In this document: one piece after another, positions 25,493-34,820 of the stretch | How the letters are laid out: each line of letters starts with the position of its first letter | Numbering within the stretch: position 1 is the first letter of the stretch | Translations under genes and position numbers: made by a program | The notes under the pieces: model-generated | Databases searched by the model: none | What the model was told of the DNA's origin: nothing | Seen by the model: only the letters and a program-made list of their open reading frames with translations | DNA from: Glycomyces terrestris | GTDB taxonomy: Bacteria > Actinomycetota > Actinomycetes > Mycobacteriales > Micromonosporaceae | Assembly (NCBI RefSeq): GCF_003933745.1 | Contig: NZ_RSEB01000004.1 | Span: 434,001 to 498,000, forward strand | Length of the DNA: 64,000 nt | Direction of reading: 5' to 3'

Positions 25493-25530
25493 GGACGGCC
25501 CCGGTCCGCGATCGCGGGCCGGGGCCGTCC
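25493..25530. terminator. Terminator for the minus-strand monooxygenase/MarR/FMN reductase operon
   Basis: GGACGGCCCCGG pairs with CCGGGGCCGTCC around an inner CCGCG/CGCGG pair, six bases past the FMN reductase stop. Confidence 0.8.
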
Positions 25531-25536
25531 GGGCGT

Positions 25537-26232
25537 CTACTCGGGGCGCTTCGGCTTGAGGGCCGAGCCGCCGGTGGCGAGGCGCATCAGGTCGGAGGAC
25601 AGGTCGATGTCGAGCTCCGTCCCGCCCGCCGAGCCGTACTCGTGCTGGTAGGACTTCCACGACTCCGAGCGCACCTGGTCGGCGAAGCCGGACTCCATGA
25701 GCAGGAGCAGCTCGATCGCGGCGCGGCCGATCCGCTCGCCCAGCTCCGCGGCGTTCCAGTCCTCGGTGGCGGCGAAGACCGAGGTCGGCACCGTCATCGT
25801 CCGCAGGTAGGCGAACAGCGACCGCATCTGCTCGTCGACGACGAGCGCGTGCCGTGCCGTGCCCGCCGTCGCGGCCAGGACCACCGGCTTGGCGATGAGC
25901 AGGTCGTTGTCGAGGACGTGGAAGAACGAGCTGAACAGCCCGCTCGGCGCGGCCTTGTACACGGGGGCGCTGGCGACGATCCCGTCGGCGCGGCCGAGGA
26001 CCTCGATCGCGCGGGTCATCTTGGGGCCCATGAGCTGCGAGACGATCGCGGTGGTGATCTCACCGGCGAGCTCGCGCAGGTCGATCACGTCGATCGCGAC
26101 GGCCCCGCCGCGCTCCTGGGCGAGCGCGGCGACGCGCGAGGCGATGCGGTCGGCGAGCATCCGCGTCGAGGACGGGTCGCTGGTGCCGGCGCTGACGACG
26201 GCGAGCCGGAACGGCTCCTTCGGGGTGGTCAC
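25537..26232 (-). CDS. NAD(P)H-dependent FMN reductase, CE1759-like
   Basis: The 231-residue flavodoxin-fold reductase (RLAVVSAGTSDPSSTRMLADRI, then RADGIVASAPVYKAAPSGLFSSFFHVLD) resembles the actinobacterial CE1759 family, which usually sits beside a CE1758-type luciferase-like monooxygenase, as it does here. The GTG start overlaps the stop of the MarR gene (GTGA), so the two are coupled. It should supply reduced FMN to the monooxygenase at the front of the operon. The C-terminal part (about 150-231) is specific to this family and longer than in the SsuE-like enzyme at 14245. Confidence 0.85.
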   Translation of the reverse strand: MTTPKEPFRLAVVSAGTSDPSSTRMLADRIASRVAALAQERGGAVAIDVIDLRELAGEITTAIVSQLMGPKMTRAIEVLGRADGIVASAPVYKAAPSGLFSSFFHVLDNDLLIAKPVVLAATAGTARHALVVDEQMRSLFAYLRTMTVPTSVFAATEDWNAAELGERIGRAAIELLLLMESGFADQVRSESWKSYQHEYGSAGGTELDIDLSSDLMRLATGGSALKPKRPE

Positions 26233-26711
26233 AGCACGGCCTCCTTTCGGGTCCGGTGGGTCTGCTGGGCCGGGGTCGCGGCCCCGGCGAGCTTGCGGCC
26301 GATTGATTCGAGCTGGCGCATCTCCTCGTCGGTGAGGACGTCGGCGACCGCGCGCGCCACGTCGACGGCGTGGCGGCCGCCGACCGAGCGCTGCGCCTCG
26401 CGCCCGGCCGCGGTGAGGCCCAGGCGCAGGCCGCGCCCGTCCTCGGGGTCGGGGGTCCGCTCGACCAGGCCGCGCTCGGCGAGCCGCTCGACCAGCCGCG
26501 AGAGCGCGGGCTGGCTGAGCAGGACGCCGCGGCCCAGCTCGAACAGGCGGATCGGGCCGTCGTGCTTGGACAGCGTGTAGAGCACGTCGTACTCGCGCAT
26601 CGACAGCTGGTCCCAGATCGGCTCGGCCGCGAACCGCTTCATGAGGGAGGCGTGGGCGGTCAGCAGCGACTCCCAGGCGTCGTTCGCGAGCCGGCTCCGT
26701 GAACGGGGCAT
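26229..26711 (-). CDS. MarR family transcriptional regulator
   Basis: The 160-residue protein has a MarR winged helix: LSMREYDVLYTLSKHDGPIRLFELGRGVLLSQPALSRLVERLAERGLVERTPDPEDGRGLRLGLTAAG. The HTH and the Asp-Gly-Arg wing are intact. It lies between the monooxygenase and its FMN reductase in one operon, so it probably senses the monooxygenase substrate or product and represses the operon from the 27905-28141 gap. It is in frame with no gap problem; its stop overlaps the reductase start. Confidence 0.9.
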   Translation of the reverse strand: MPRSRSRLANDAWESLLTAHASLMKRFAAEPIWDQLSMREYDVLYTLSKHDGPIRLFELGRGVLLSQPALSRLVERLAERGLVERTPDPEDGRGLRLGLTAAGREAQRSVGGRHAVDVARAVADVLTDEEMRQLESIGRKLAGAATPAQQTHRTRKEAVL

Positions 26712-26722
26712 CGGTCCTCCTC

Positions 26723-27904
26723 CTAGATCTCCGGGTACTCGGCGGCGGGCGCCGAGTCCTGGTAGGGGGAGGCGCCGGTGACGTTGTCGCCGCGGTTGGC
26801 GTTCGGGCGCGGCTGGCGGGCCGGGCCGTCGCCGTACTTGGCCTTGACCAGTCCGGCGTGCGTCGGGGCGTCGGCCGACTCGGGGTCGCGGCGGGAGGCG
26901 AGCTCCTTGCGCAGCACCGGGACGACCTCGCCGCCGAGCAGCTCCAGCTGGTCCAGGACCATGCCGAGCGGCATGCCGGCGTGGTCGATGAGGAACATCT
27001 GGCGCTGGTAGTCGCCGAAGGCGTCGTGGAAGGTCAGGGTCTTGTCGATGACCTCCTGCGGGCTGCCGACGGTCAGCGGCGTGCCCTGCGTGAACTCCTC
27101 CAGGGTCGGGCCGTGGCCGTAGACGGGCGCCTCGTCGAAGTAGGGCCGGAACTCCTTGACCGCGTCCTGGGAGCGCTTGGCGATGTACGCCTGGCCGCCG
27201 ACGCCCACGATCGCCTGCTTGCGGGTGCCGTGGCCGTAGTGCTCGAAGCGCTGGCGGTAGAAGTCGATGAGGCGCTTGGAGTGCGAGGTGGGCCAGAAGA
27301 TGTGGTTGGCGAAGTAGCCGTTGCCGTAGAACGCGGCCTGCTCGGCGATCTCGGGCGTGCGGATCGAGCCGTGCCACACGAACGGCGGCACGTCGTCGAG
27401 CGGGCGCGGCGTCGAGGTGAAGCCCTGGAGCGGGGTGCGGAACTGGCCCTCCCAGTCCACGACGTCCTCGCGCCACAGCTTGTGCAGGAGGTTGTAGTTC
27501 TCCAGCGCGAGCGGCAGGCCCTGGCGGATGTCCTGGCCGAACCACGGGTAGACCGGCGCGGTGTTGCCGCGGCCGAGCATGAGGTCCATGCGGCCCTTGG
27601 CGAGGTGCTGGAGCATGGCGTACTCCTCGGCGATGCGCACCGGGTCGTTCGTGGTGATCAGCGTGGTCGCCGTGGTGAGGATGAGCCGCTCGGTGAGCGC
27701 GGCGATGTGCGCCAGGAGCGTGGTCGGCGAGGAGGAGAAGAACGGCGGGTTGTGGTGCTCGCCGATGGCGAAGACGTCGAGGCCGACCTCTTCGGCCTTG
27801 ACCGCGATCTTGACGATCGCCTCGATCCGCTCGGCCTCGCTCGGGGTCTCGCCCGAGATCGGGTCGCGCGTGATGTCACTGACTGAGAAGACACCGAACT
27901 GCAT
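26723..27904 (-). CDS. LLM class flavin-dependent oxidoreductase, CE1758-like
   Basis: The 393-residue luciferase-like monooxygenase shows the core MQFGVFSVSDITRDP, AEEVGLDVFAIGEHHNPPF, the RLILTTATTLITTNDPVRIAEEYAMLQHLAKGRMDLMLGRG block and the late GSPQEVIDKTLTFHD. I start at 27904 because the family begins MQFG(I/V)FSV and AGGGA precedes it; an ATG 42 bases upstream (27946), behind a TAAGGT -10-like box, could give a leaderless longer form. With the CE1759-type reductase it should form a two-component monooxygenase of unknown substrate. Confidence 0.87.
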   Translation of the reverse strand: MQFGVFSVSDITRDPISGETPSEAERIEAIVKIAVKAEEVGLDVFAIGEHHNPPFFSSSPTTLLAHIAALTERLILTTATTLITTNDPVRIAEEYAMLQHLAKGRMDLMLGRGNTAPVYPWFGQDIRQGLPLALENYNLLHKLWREDVVDWEGQFRTPLQGFTSTPRPLDDVPPFVWHGSIRTPEIAEQAAFYGNGYFANHIFWPTSHSKRLIDFYRQRFEHYGHGTRKQAIVGVGGQAYIAKRSQDAVKEFRPYFDEAPVYGHGPTLEEFTQGTPLTVGSPQEVIDKTLTFHDAFGDYQRQMFLIDHAGMPLGMVLDQLELLGGEVVPVLRKELASRRDPESADAPTHAGLVKAKYGDGPARQPRPNANRGDNVTGASPYQDSAPAAEYPEI

Positions 27905-28141
27905 CGGATTCCCTGCTCTCCCCGCCGCGGCGGGCTTGAAGTTCATGCGTTTGCATCTACCTTAACGGGGCGGGCCCGGGGTCTATTCCGGTTCCCCGAA
28001 CCGAGTCGCGCCTCACACCGGCGGTGGGCGGGCGGTGACGCGGCGGTGACGGATCGGTGCCCGGATTGCGTACCCTCGGAAGGACACTGCCGCGATCGGT
28101 CGATTCGGCGGCGCCGTCCGCTCCACCCCCCGGAGGCCCAC

Positions 28142-29197
28142 TTGCACGATCTGTACTCCCCCGACCGCGACCGCTACTGGAACGACGACCACCCCGTCCT
28201 CGACCTCGTCCGCTCCCGCAGGAAGGGCGGGAAGGGGCCCGGCGCGCACGGCGACGGGCACAAGCTCGGGCTCGCCGTCGAGGGCGGCGGCATGCGCGGC
28301 GTCGTCTCCGCCGCGATGCTCACGGCCCTGGACGACCTGGGGCTGCGCGACGTCTTCGACAGCGTCTACAGCTGCTCGTCAGGCTCGGTCAACGCCGCGT
28401 ACTTCGCGGGCGGGGAGACCTGGTACCCCCTCACCATCTACTTCGACGACCTCGCCACCAAGCAGTTCGTCGACATGCGCCGCTTCGCCTCGCGCCGCGG
28501 CATCCTCAACCTCGACTACGTCTTCGAGCGGGTCCTCGAGACCGTCAAGCCGCTCGACTACGACGGCATCCTCGCCGGCGCGGCCGGGTTCCACGTCGCG
28601 GTGACCCTCGTCGACGAGCTGCGCACCGAGAGCGTGGGCGACTTCCGCGACCGGGACGACCTGCGCAGCGCCCTGCGCGCCTCGTGCTGGCTGCCGGTCG
28701 CCGTCCCCGGCGCGGGCGAGTTCCGGGGCCGGCGCGCCGTCGACGGCGGCGTCCTCACCGCGCACCCCTACCTCCTGGCCCTCGCCGACGGCTGCACCCA
28801 CGTGCTGTCGCTGAGCACCAAGCCGATGCGGGCGCCCGGCCGGCCCTCGCCGGGGCGGCGCCTCTCCGCGTTCTACATGGAGCGCATCAGGAAAGGGCTC
28901 GGCAAGGGCTACCTGGCGTCCCTCGACCGGTACCGGGTGCAGCGCCGCCGACTCCAGGAGTGGATGACCGAGCCCGGCAACGGCCCGTTCGTGCTCGACC
29001 TGGCGCCGCTGCCGTGGATGCCGGAGGTGCGCCGCCACGAGATGTCGCTGGGAGCGCTGCTCACGGCCGCCCGGCAGTCGCACGCGATCATGCACGCCGC
29101 CGTGAACGGCGTCCCGGCCTCCCGGCTGCGCGACGGATCCTTCGCGTCCCTGCCGCGCTTCGTCACCGTGGACGGAGGCGTCCGTGCCGACCACTGA
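28142..29197 (+). CDS. Patatin-like phospholipase
   Basis: The 351-residue product has a patatin hydrolase domain: the Gly-rich oxyanion motif EGGGMRGVVSAAM, the nucleophile Ser in YSCSSGSVNA (first Gly of the usual GxSxG replaced by Ser) and the catalytic Asp in AVDGGVLTAHP. Such enzymes are acyl hydrolases of membrane phospholipids. The TTG at 28142 is taken because GGAGG lies five bases before it; a GTG frame from 28046 is possible but has no ribosome site. No signal peptide, so it acts on the inner leaflet. The next gene, a membrane kinase, starts inside its last codons. Confidence 0.85.
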   Translation: MHDLYSPDRDRYWNDDHPVLDLVRSRRKGGKGPGAHGDGHKLGLAVEGGGMRGVVSAAMLTALDDLGLRDVFDSVYSCSSGSVNAAYFAGGETWYPLTIYFDDLATKQFVDMRRFASRRGILNLDYVFERVLETVKPLDYDGILAGAAGFHVAVTLVDELRTESVGDFRDRDDLRSALRASCWLPVAVPGAGEFRGRRAVDGGVLTAHPYLLALADGCTHVLSLSTKPMRAPGRPSPGRRLSAFYMERIRKGLGKGYLASLDRYRVQRRRLQEWMTEPGNGPFVLDLAPLPWMPEVRRHEMSLGALLTAARQSHAIMHAAVNGVPASRLRDGSFASLPRFVTVDGGVRADH

Positions 29198-31625
29198 GGA
29201 GCTCACCGCGGCCCTGGCGGCCGTCGCCGGGGACGGCGAGCCCGCCGCGGCCGCCGTCCTCGCCGGCTGGGGCGCGGACGAGTGGCGGGAGGTCCTCCTC
29301 GACCTCCCGCTCGACGAGTTCGGGTACCACAACCGGTACCACATCGAGCAGCGCGCCGAGATCGAGCGGCTCTGGGCCTGGTGGATCCGCGAGGACGACG
29401 GCCCCTGCCCGCCGGAGGCCGCCGGGTACCTCGGGTTCTACCTGCTCACGATCACCGCGCTCCACTGCTCCGAGCAGGCCCGGTTCCACGGGCGGACGGC
29501 CGTGCGGTTCCGAGCGCCCGGCGGGCGCGTCCGCGCCGCCGACCTCTCGGCGGACCTCGTGCGGGACCAGCGCGTGCGCGAGGCCGTCAAGGAGCTCTAC
29601 GACCCGCGGTACGGGGCCGAGCCGGCGAGCGCGGAGACCCGCGCCGAGTGGGACAAGATCGACTTCGGCTCGCTGCGGTTCCACCGCCACGGGACCACCT
29701 CGGTCATCCTGCACGGCAGGAGCGCCCGGCCGCGCGACAGCCGCAAGCCCGAGTTCGCGCTCAAGTGCCTCGTCTACCCGTACCAGCAGCAGCCCCCGAT
29801 CGCCGCCGCCGCCCGGGCGTACGCGTCGCGGTTCAGCGCGTTCCTCTCCGACGACGACCCCCTCGTCGGGGTGTGGGCCAGCCACGACGGCTGGATCCTC
29901 ATGGACTACCTCGAAGGCGACACGCTCGCCGACCGGCTCCGGTCGCGGCCGCGACCGAAGGCGAACCCGCGCAAGGCCGCGATCCGGCCGATCGACATCG
30001 CCGAGCTCGACGTCCTCGGCAGCGCGCTCCTGCTCGCGCTCGCCGACCTGGAGCGGCTCGGGTACCGGCACGAGGACCTGACGCCCTCGAACATCATCGT
30101 CAAGGAGTCCGGCACGGGCGTGCGCGTCCGCTTCATCGACCTGGGCGTCAACCACCTCCACGCACGGACGCTGCCGGGCGAGGCGCCCGGCGAGGCGGCG
30201 TACGTCGCCCCCGAGGTGCGCCAGGGCGGGCGCGGCGGCGAGGAGGCCCACCTGTACTCGCTCGGCCGGCTCCTGCTGGCGATCGGCGGCGCCGAGCTCA
30301 ACCCGGACGGCAGCCTGCCCGACCACTCCTACGTGCTCTCGACGGGCATGGCCCGGCTGCTCGAGGACCTCGTCGACCGCGACCCGGCGCGCCGCCTCCT
30401 GGTGACCCCGATCCAGGAGTACGAGGACCCGGCGGAGGCGCGCGCCCACAACCGCATCGACCAGATCCGCGAGCTGTTCCAGCGCGAGATGGAGGTCATC
30501 CGCGAGTCCGCGCGGCTGGAGCCGCAGGGCGCGTTCGAGCGGTTCCGGAACCTGCTGCCGGGCTCGGGGACCGTGGCCCGGCAGGGCCGGATCATGCGGG
30601 TGCGCCGCCGCCAGGCCGAGGAGCTGCGGAAGCGGGGGAAGGCCGCGGACGGTCCGCGGCTGGTCAAGGCCCAGCGGCTGCACCGGTGGGCCTGGGCGGC
30701 CGCGTTCGTCCTGTGGGGGACGCTCGCGGTGGTCGTCACCTGGTGGGTGGAGGACTTCGGCATCGGCTGGCAGGCGAAGTGGATCGAGATGGTGAACATC
30801 GCGGTCGCCCAGAGCGGCCTCGACGTCGACTTCTTCGCCGCGATGCGCATGGACGGCTACGACATGCCCGATCCGCTGGGGAACCTGCCGGCGCGGCTGG
30901 TCGGGTTCTCGTTCGCGCTGGTGAACGCCCGGTTGTACCTGAACCTGTTCGCGGAGATCTCGCCGCTGTCGCCGCTGCGGCGGCGCGGCCGGCAGCGGTT
31001 CCTCACGGCCGCGACGGAGTTCGGGCTCCGGTCGATGGCGATCCTGCCGTCCCTGTGCGTGCTCCTGCCGACGCTCGTCCAGGGCGACTGGTGGCCGCTG
31101 GCGACACAGATCGGCCTGGTGTGGACCGCGGTCGTGTTCACCGTGTTCATCGCGTTCGAGCGGGACACGCACCGGCGGGCGCGGCGGGCCGGCCTGTCGA
31201 CGGTGCCCGAGGGCGAGTTCCCGCCCGGGCGGCTCGCCCGGTGGCGGCCCACGCTCCTGGTGTACTGCGTCCCGGTGCTGGTCATCGGCACGCTCATCAT
31301 GCTCGACCTGGTGCAGGACGAGCTGGTGTACGCGTGCTTCGTGTCGCTGATCAACCTGTCGATCTACTACTTCAAGAGCGCGGGCGCCGACGCGCCGCGG
31401 GTGCGCACGGAGCTGTCGCGGGCGTTCCTGGCGGCCGAGCGGCTCGACCACCTGGAGGCGCGCCGGCGGGCCGCGCTCGGGTCCCGGAAGGGTCAGGCGA
31501 GGGGGCGGCGCATGCAGACCCGGGGCCAGCGGTCGATGCCGTGGGCGGCCTCGCGGTCGACCACGGCCCGCAGCCCCGGCGTGAGCGCGGCCTCGGGGAG
31601 CGGCGCGAAGCCCAAGCGGGCGTAG
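29184..31625 (+). CDS. Membrane-anchored protein-kinase-like protein
   Basis: An 813-residue protein beginning GTG 14 bases before the patatin stop, so translation is coupled. Residues 1-150 are a domain I do not recognise. A kinase-like fold follows: ATP Lys in FALKCLVYP (about 194), catalytic loop HEDLTPSN (about 296), DLG in place of DFG (about 319) and APE (about 342). The C-terminal part has about six membrane segments (near 501, 572, 618, 637, 689 and 716). The last ~43 residues read across the opposite-strand acetyltransferase gene and are probably an accident of stop-codon loss. Whether it is an active protein kinase and what it modifies is unknown. Confidence 0.75.
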   Translation: MPTTEELTAALAAVAGDGEPAAAAVLAGWGADEWREVLLDLPLDEFGYHNRYHIEQRAEIERLWAWWIREDDGPCPPEAAGYLGFYLLTITALHCSEQARFHGRTAVRFRAPGGRVRAADLSADLVRDQRVREAVKELYDPRYGAEPASAETRAEWDKIDFGSLRFHRHGTTSVILHGRSARPRDSRKPEFALKCLVYPYQQQPPIAAAARAYASRFSAFLSDDDPLVGVWASHDGWILMDYLEGDTLADRLRSRPRPKANPRKAAIRPIDIAELDVLGSALLLALADLERLGYRHEDLTPSNIIVKESGTGVRVRFIDLGVNHLHARTLPGEAPGEAAYVAPEVRQGGRGGEEAHLYSLGRLLLAIGGAELNPDGSLPDHSYVLSTGMARLLEDLVDRDPARRLLVTPIQEYEDPAEARAHNRIDQIRELFQREMEVIRESARLEPQGAFERFRNLLPGSGTVARQGRIMRVRRRQAEELRKRGKAADGPRLVKAQRLHRWAWAAAFVLWGTLAVVVTWWVEDFGIGWQAKWIEMVNIAVAQSGLDVDFFAAMRMDGYDMPDPLGNLPARLVGFSFALVNARLYLNLFAEISPLSPLRRRGRQRFLTAATEFGLRSMAILPSLCVLLPTLVQGDWWPLATQIGLVWTAVVFTVFIAFERDTHRRARRAGLSTVPEGEFPPGRLARWRPTLLVYCVPVLVIGTLIMLDLVQDELVYACFVSLINLSIYYFKSAGADAPRVRTELSRAFLAAERLDHLEARRRAALGSRKGQARGRRMQTRGQRSMPWAASRSTTARSPGVSAASGSGAKPKRA

Positions 31626-32002
31626 TAGGGCGCGTTCCACGGGACCTCGGCGAACGTGGTCAGGGTGAGCGCGTCCAGGCCGTCGGCGGCGGCGCAGGCG
31701 GCGGCGTGGTCGATGAGGCGGCGGCCGACGCCGCGCCGGGCCCAGTCGGGGTGGACCGAGACCTGCTCGATGTGGAGGGCGCCGTCGATCGGTTCGGCGA
31801 TGAGGTAGGCGGCGGGCGCGCCGCGGTCGTCGGCGGCGGCCCAGGCGAGGCCGGTGCGGCGGTAGTCGTCGAGCTCCTTGAGGGTGAGCGGCTCGTCGTC
31901 GGCGATCGCCTCCATGCCGACGGTGCGGAAGCACTCGCCCGCGGCGCGCTCGATGTCCTGGAGCAGAGGGAGGTCGGCTTCGGTCACAACCCTGATGCGC
32001 AT
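31493..32002 (-). CDS. GNAT family N-acetyltransferase
   Basis: The 169-residue enzyme has the GNAT acetyl-CoA site: IEQVSVHPDWARRGVGRRLIDHAAACAAADGLDALTLTTFAEVPWNAPYYARLGFAPLP. The Arg/Gly pyrophosphate loop is RRGVGRRL. It would acetylate a small molecule or protein amine. The ATG at 32002 gives the normal family N-terminus MRIRVVTEADLPLL. Its 3' end overlaps the kinase gene tail-to-tail by 133 bases. Confidence 0.85.
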   Translation of the reverse strand: MRIRVVTEADLPLLQDIERAAGECFRTVGMEAIADDEPLTLKELDDYRRTGLAWAAADDRGAPAAYLIAEPIDGALHIEQVSVHPDWARRGVGRRLIDHAAACAAADGLDALTLTTFAEVPWNAPYYARLGFAPLPEAALTPGLRAVVDREAAHGIDRWPRVCMRRPLA

Positions 32003-32154
32003 GGGGCCAGTGTGCGCCGGAGGGGGCCGCCGCGGCAAGCCGGTTCGCCTCGCGGCGTCGAACTCGGAGGCCATTCCGAGGGGGCGGTTCGGTTCACGAC
32101 TGTACGTCGCGGCGTCCCGCTCGCGGGGACGGGAAATTCCGTTGGAGCGGACTC

Positions 32155-32185
32155 TTGACACGGCGGCGCGGGGACCCGGTAGAGT
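32155..32185 (+). promoter_or_regulatory. Sigma-70-type promoter of the GH51 gene
   Basis: TTGACA at 32155-32160 and TAGAGT at 32180-32185 with a 19-base spacer, in front of the arabinofuranosidase start at 32234. Confidence 0.65.
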
Positions 32186-32193
32186 GAAGCAAC

Positions 32194-32205
32194 TTTACCG
32201 ATAAA
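32194..32205. promoter_or_regulatory. LacI-type operator candidate (TTTACCGATAAA)
   Basis: A near-palindrome centred on CG with TTTA/TAAA arms, directly downstream of the -10 box at the expected transcription start. The LacI regulator encoded after GH51 is the likely ligand. Confidence 0.55.
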
Positions 32206-32233
32206 TACCCACGCCGCTTCCAGGAAGGCACCG

Positions 32234-33760
32234 ATGAGCAGCACCGTCAACGCCGTGGTCAACCTCGACCTCGAGGGCCCCGTCATCAACCGCCACGTGT
32301 ACGGCCACTTCGCCGAGCACCTCGGCCGCTGCATCTACGGCGGCTTCTACGTCGGCGAGGACTCCGACATTCCCAACGAGGGCGGCATCCGCCTCGACGT
32401 GGTCGAGGCCCTGCGGGCGCTCGACATCCCCAACCTGCGCTGGCCCGGCGGCTGCTTCGCCGACGAGTACCACTGGCGCGACGGCATCGGCCCCAAGGAG
32501 GACCGGCCGGCCATGGTGAACACCCACTGGGGCGGGGTCGAGGAGAACAACCACTTCGGCACCCACGAGTTCATGGCGCTGTGCGAGCTGCTCGGCACCG
32601 AGCCGTACATCTCCGGCAACGTCGGCTCCGGCACCGTCCAGGAGATGAGCGAGTGGGTCGAGTACCTCACCCGCGACGGCGACTCCCCCGCCGTGCGCGA
32701 GCGCAAGGCCAACGGCCGCGAGGAGCCCTGGAAGGTCAAGTTCTGGGGCCTGGGCAACGAGACCTGGGGCTGCGGCGGCAACATGTCCGCCGAGCAGTAC
32801 GCCCTCGAGGCCCGCCGCTACGCGACCTACTGCCGCGACTACGGCGACAACAAGCTGTACCGGATCGCCGCCGGCGCCTCCGACTTCAGCTACGCGTGGA
32901 CCGAGACGCTCATGAAGCAGCTCTCGCACCTCGGCTGCCAGCGCGTCGAGCGCCCCCTGTACCAGGCGGTCTCGGTGCACTACTACACGATCGCGGGCAC
33001 CTGGGACGACAAGGGCTCGGCGACCGAGTTCACCGCCGAGGAGTACTACACGACGATGGCGAAGGCCGCGCGCACCGACGAGCTGCTCACCGGCCACGCG
33101 AACGTGATGGACCTGTACGACCCGAAGAAGGAGATCGGGATCGTGCTCGACGAGTGGGGCACGTGGTGGAACGTGGAGCCGGGCACGAACCCCGGGTTCC
33201 TGTACCAGCAGAACACGATGCGCGACGCGCTCGTGGCGAGCCTCCACTTCGACATCTTCCACCGGCACGCCGACCGGCTCGTGATGGCGAACATCGCGCA
33301 GACGGTGAACGTGCTCCAGGCGATGATCCTGACCGACCCGGACTCGGGCGCGCTGGTGCTCACCCCGACCTACCACGTGTTCCGGATGAACAAGGGCCAC
33401 CAGGACGCCGCGAGCCTCCAGGTGCACGTCGTGGGCGACGCGCCGGTCAAGGACGTGGACGGCGCGGCGCTGTCGACGGTCTCGGTCTCGGCCTCCCGCA
33501 AGGACGGGCGCCTGCTGGTGTCGCTGTCGAACCTGGACGCCGACGAGGCCGTGGACGTGTCGATCGACCTGCGCGGCGGCTCGGTCGCGGGTCTGGAGTC
33601 GGAGATCCTCACCGCGGGGGCGCTCCACGCGCACAACACCCCCGAGCAGCCCGAGGCGGTCGCCCCGCGCGCCCACGACGGGGCCCGGATCGAGGGCGGC
33701 CGCCTGCTGGTGCACCTGCCCGCGCACTCCTTCGCGACCGTGGCCGGGGACGTGGCGTAG
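32234..33760 (+). CDS. GH51 alpha-L-arabinofuranosidase
   Basis: The 508-residue enzyme releases terminal alpha-L-arabinofuranose from arabinan, arabinoxylan or arabinogalactan side chains. It has the family start ([20 protein letters not shown]), [20 protein letters not shown], the acid/base Glu in [12 protein letters not shown] (about 176) and the nucleophile Glu in VLDEWGTWW (about 307). Length and lack of a signal peptide are normal for intracellular GH51. It is followed 64 bases later by a LacI regulator and then by a CUT2 sugar importer, so the three may form an arabinose-use group. Confidence 0.92.
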   Translation: MSSTVNAVVNLDLEGPVINRHVYGHFAEHLGRCIYGGFYVGEDSDIPNEGGIRLDVVEALRALDIPNLRWPGGCFADEYHWRDGIGPKEDRPAMVNTHWGGVEENNHFGTHEFMALCELLGTEPYISGNVGSGTVQEMSEWVEYLTRDGDSPAVRERKANGREEPWKVKFWGLGNETWGCGGNMSAEQYALEARRYATYCRDYGDNKLYRIAAGASDFSYAWTETLMKQLSHLGCQRVERPLYQAVSVHYYTIAGTWDDKGSATEFTAEEYYTTMAKAARTDELLTGHANVMDLYDPKKEIGIVLDEWGTWWNVEPGTNPGFLYQQNTMRDALVASLHFDIFHRHADRLVMANIAQTVNVLQAMILTDPDSGALVLTPTYHVFRMNKGHQDAASLQVHVVGDAPVKDVDGAALSTVSVSASRKDGRLLVSLSNLDADEAVDVSIDLRGGSVAGLESEILTAGALHAHNTPEQPEAVAPRAHDGARIEGGRLLVHLPAHSFATVAGDVA

Positions 33761-33824
33761 TCGTGCGCTCGCACTAAGGTGAGAGCATAGGAGGATCGTC
33801 GGATCCCGAAAGGCGGTACCCGAG

Positions 33825-34820
33825 ATGGTGACGATGAGCGACGTGGCGCGCCTGGCCGGCGTGTCGAAGATGACCGTGTCCAACGTGGTCAACAACCGGG
33901 CCGGGGTCTCCGAACCCGTCCGGCTGCGCGTGCTCGACGCCATCCAGCAGTCCGGGTACCGCCTGAACGTCAACGCCCGCACGCTCAAGGCCGGGCGCAC
34001 CGGGGTGATCGGCCTCGCGGTGCCCGGCGTCGACCAGCCGTACTTCGGGATGCTCGGGGCGCTGGTCATCGAGGCGGCGCGGGCCCGGGGCTTCCACGTG
34101 GCGATCGAGCAGACCGGCGGCAGCGACACCGGCGAGGTCGAGGCGGTCGCGCACTCGCACAAGCTCCAGTTCGACGGGCTGATCCTGAGCGCGGTCGTGC
34201 TCGACCCGCGCGAGCAGGGGCACTCGTGGGGCGACTTCCCGATCGTCATGCTCGGGGAGCGCGACTTCGGGGCCAGCATCGACCACGTCGGGATGGCGAA
34301 CGAGGCGGGCACGCGGGCGGCCACGGAGCATCTGATCGCCCAGGGCTGCACCAGGATCGCGAACGTCACGGGCTGGACCCTGGAGGGCGTCCACGTGGTC
34401 TCGCGCCGCTACCAGGGCTATGTGGACGGCCTCGCGGCCCATGGCATCGAGGTGGACACGTCGCTGGTGGCCCTGTCGGGCATGGGCATGGAGGACGGCC
34501 GCCGCGCCGTCCGCCGCCTCCACGCCTCGGGCGTGCCGTTCGACGGGGTCGTGGCGGTCACGGACACGGTGGCGCGGGGCGTCATCCGGGGCCTGGCCGA
34601 CCTGGGCCTGCGCGTCCCCGAGGACGTGCGGGTCATCGGATTCGACGACGTCCCCGAGTCGGCCTACACCACCCCGGCGCTGTCCTCGGTCGCCCCGGAC
34701 CACCGCTGGATGGCCGAGAAGGCGGTGTCCCTCATCGCCTCCCGCATGGAGGACCCCTCGCGCCCGCCGGAGGAGCACACGGCCCCCTTCGAGCTGAAGA
34801 TCCGCGAGTCGACCGCCTGA
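33825..34820 (+). CDS. LacI family transcriptional regulator
   Basis: The 331-residue regulator has an N-terminal LacI HTH (TMSDVARLAGVSKMTVSNVVNNRAGVSEPVRLRVLDAIQQSGYR) and a periplasmic-binding-like sugar domain ending SVAPDHRWMAEKAVSLIASRMED. The Leu of the minor-groove hinge helix is in NARTLKAGRTG. The start at 33825 follows AAAGG. It probably represses the upstream GH51 gene via the dyad at 32194 and may also control the following CUT2 importer. Confidence 0.9.
   Translation: MVTMSDVARLAGVSKMTVSNVVNNRAGVSEPVRLRVLDAIQQSGYRLNVNARTLKAGRTGVIGLAVPGVDQPYFGMLGALVIEAARARGFHVAIEQTGGSDTGEVEAVAHSHKLQFDGLILSAVVLDPREQGHSWGDFPIVMLGERDFGASIDHVGMANEAGTRAATEHLIAQGCTRIANVTGWTLEGVHVVSRRYQGYVDGLAAHGIEVDTSLVALSGMGMEDGRRAVRRLHASGVPFDGVVAVTDTVARGVIRGLADLGLRVPEDVRVIGFDDVPESAYTTPALSSVAPDHRWMAEKAVSLIASRMEDPSRPPEEHTAPFELKIRESTA

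Noticed and set aside
24991..26580. Long plus-strand frame through the repeat array and the FMN reductase/MarR genes
   Set aside because: It is antisense to two genes with clear domains and starts within the tandem array.
28142..31625. Patatin/kinase pair as a CBASS-type defence operon
   Set aside because: No nucleotide cyclase, sensor or other defence gene is nearby; kept only as an open question in the findings.
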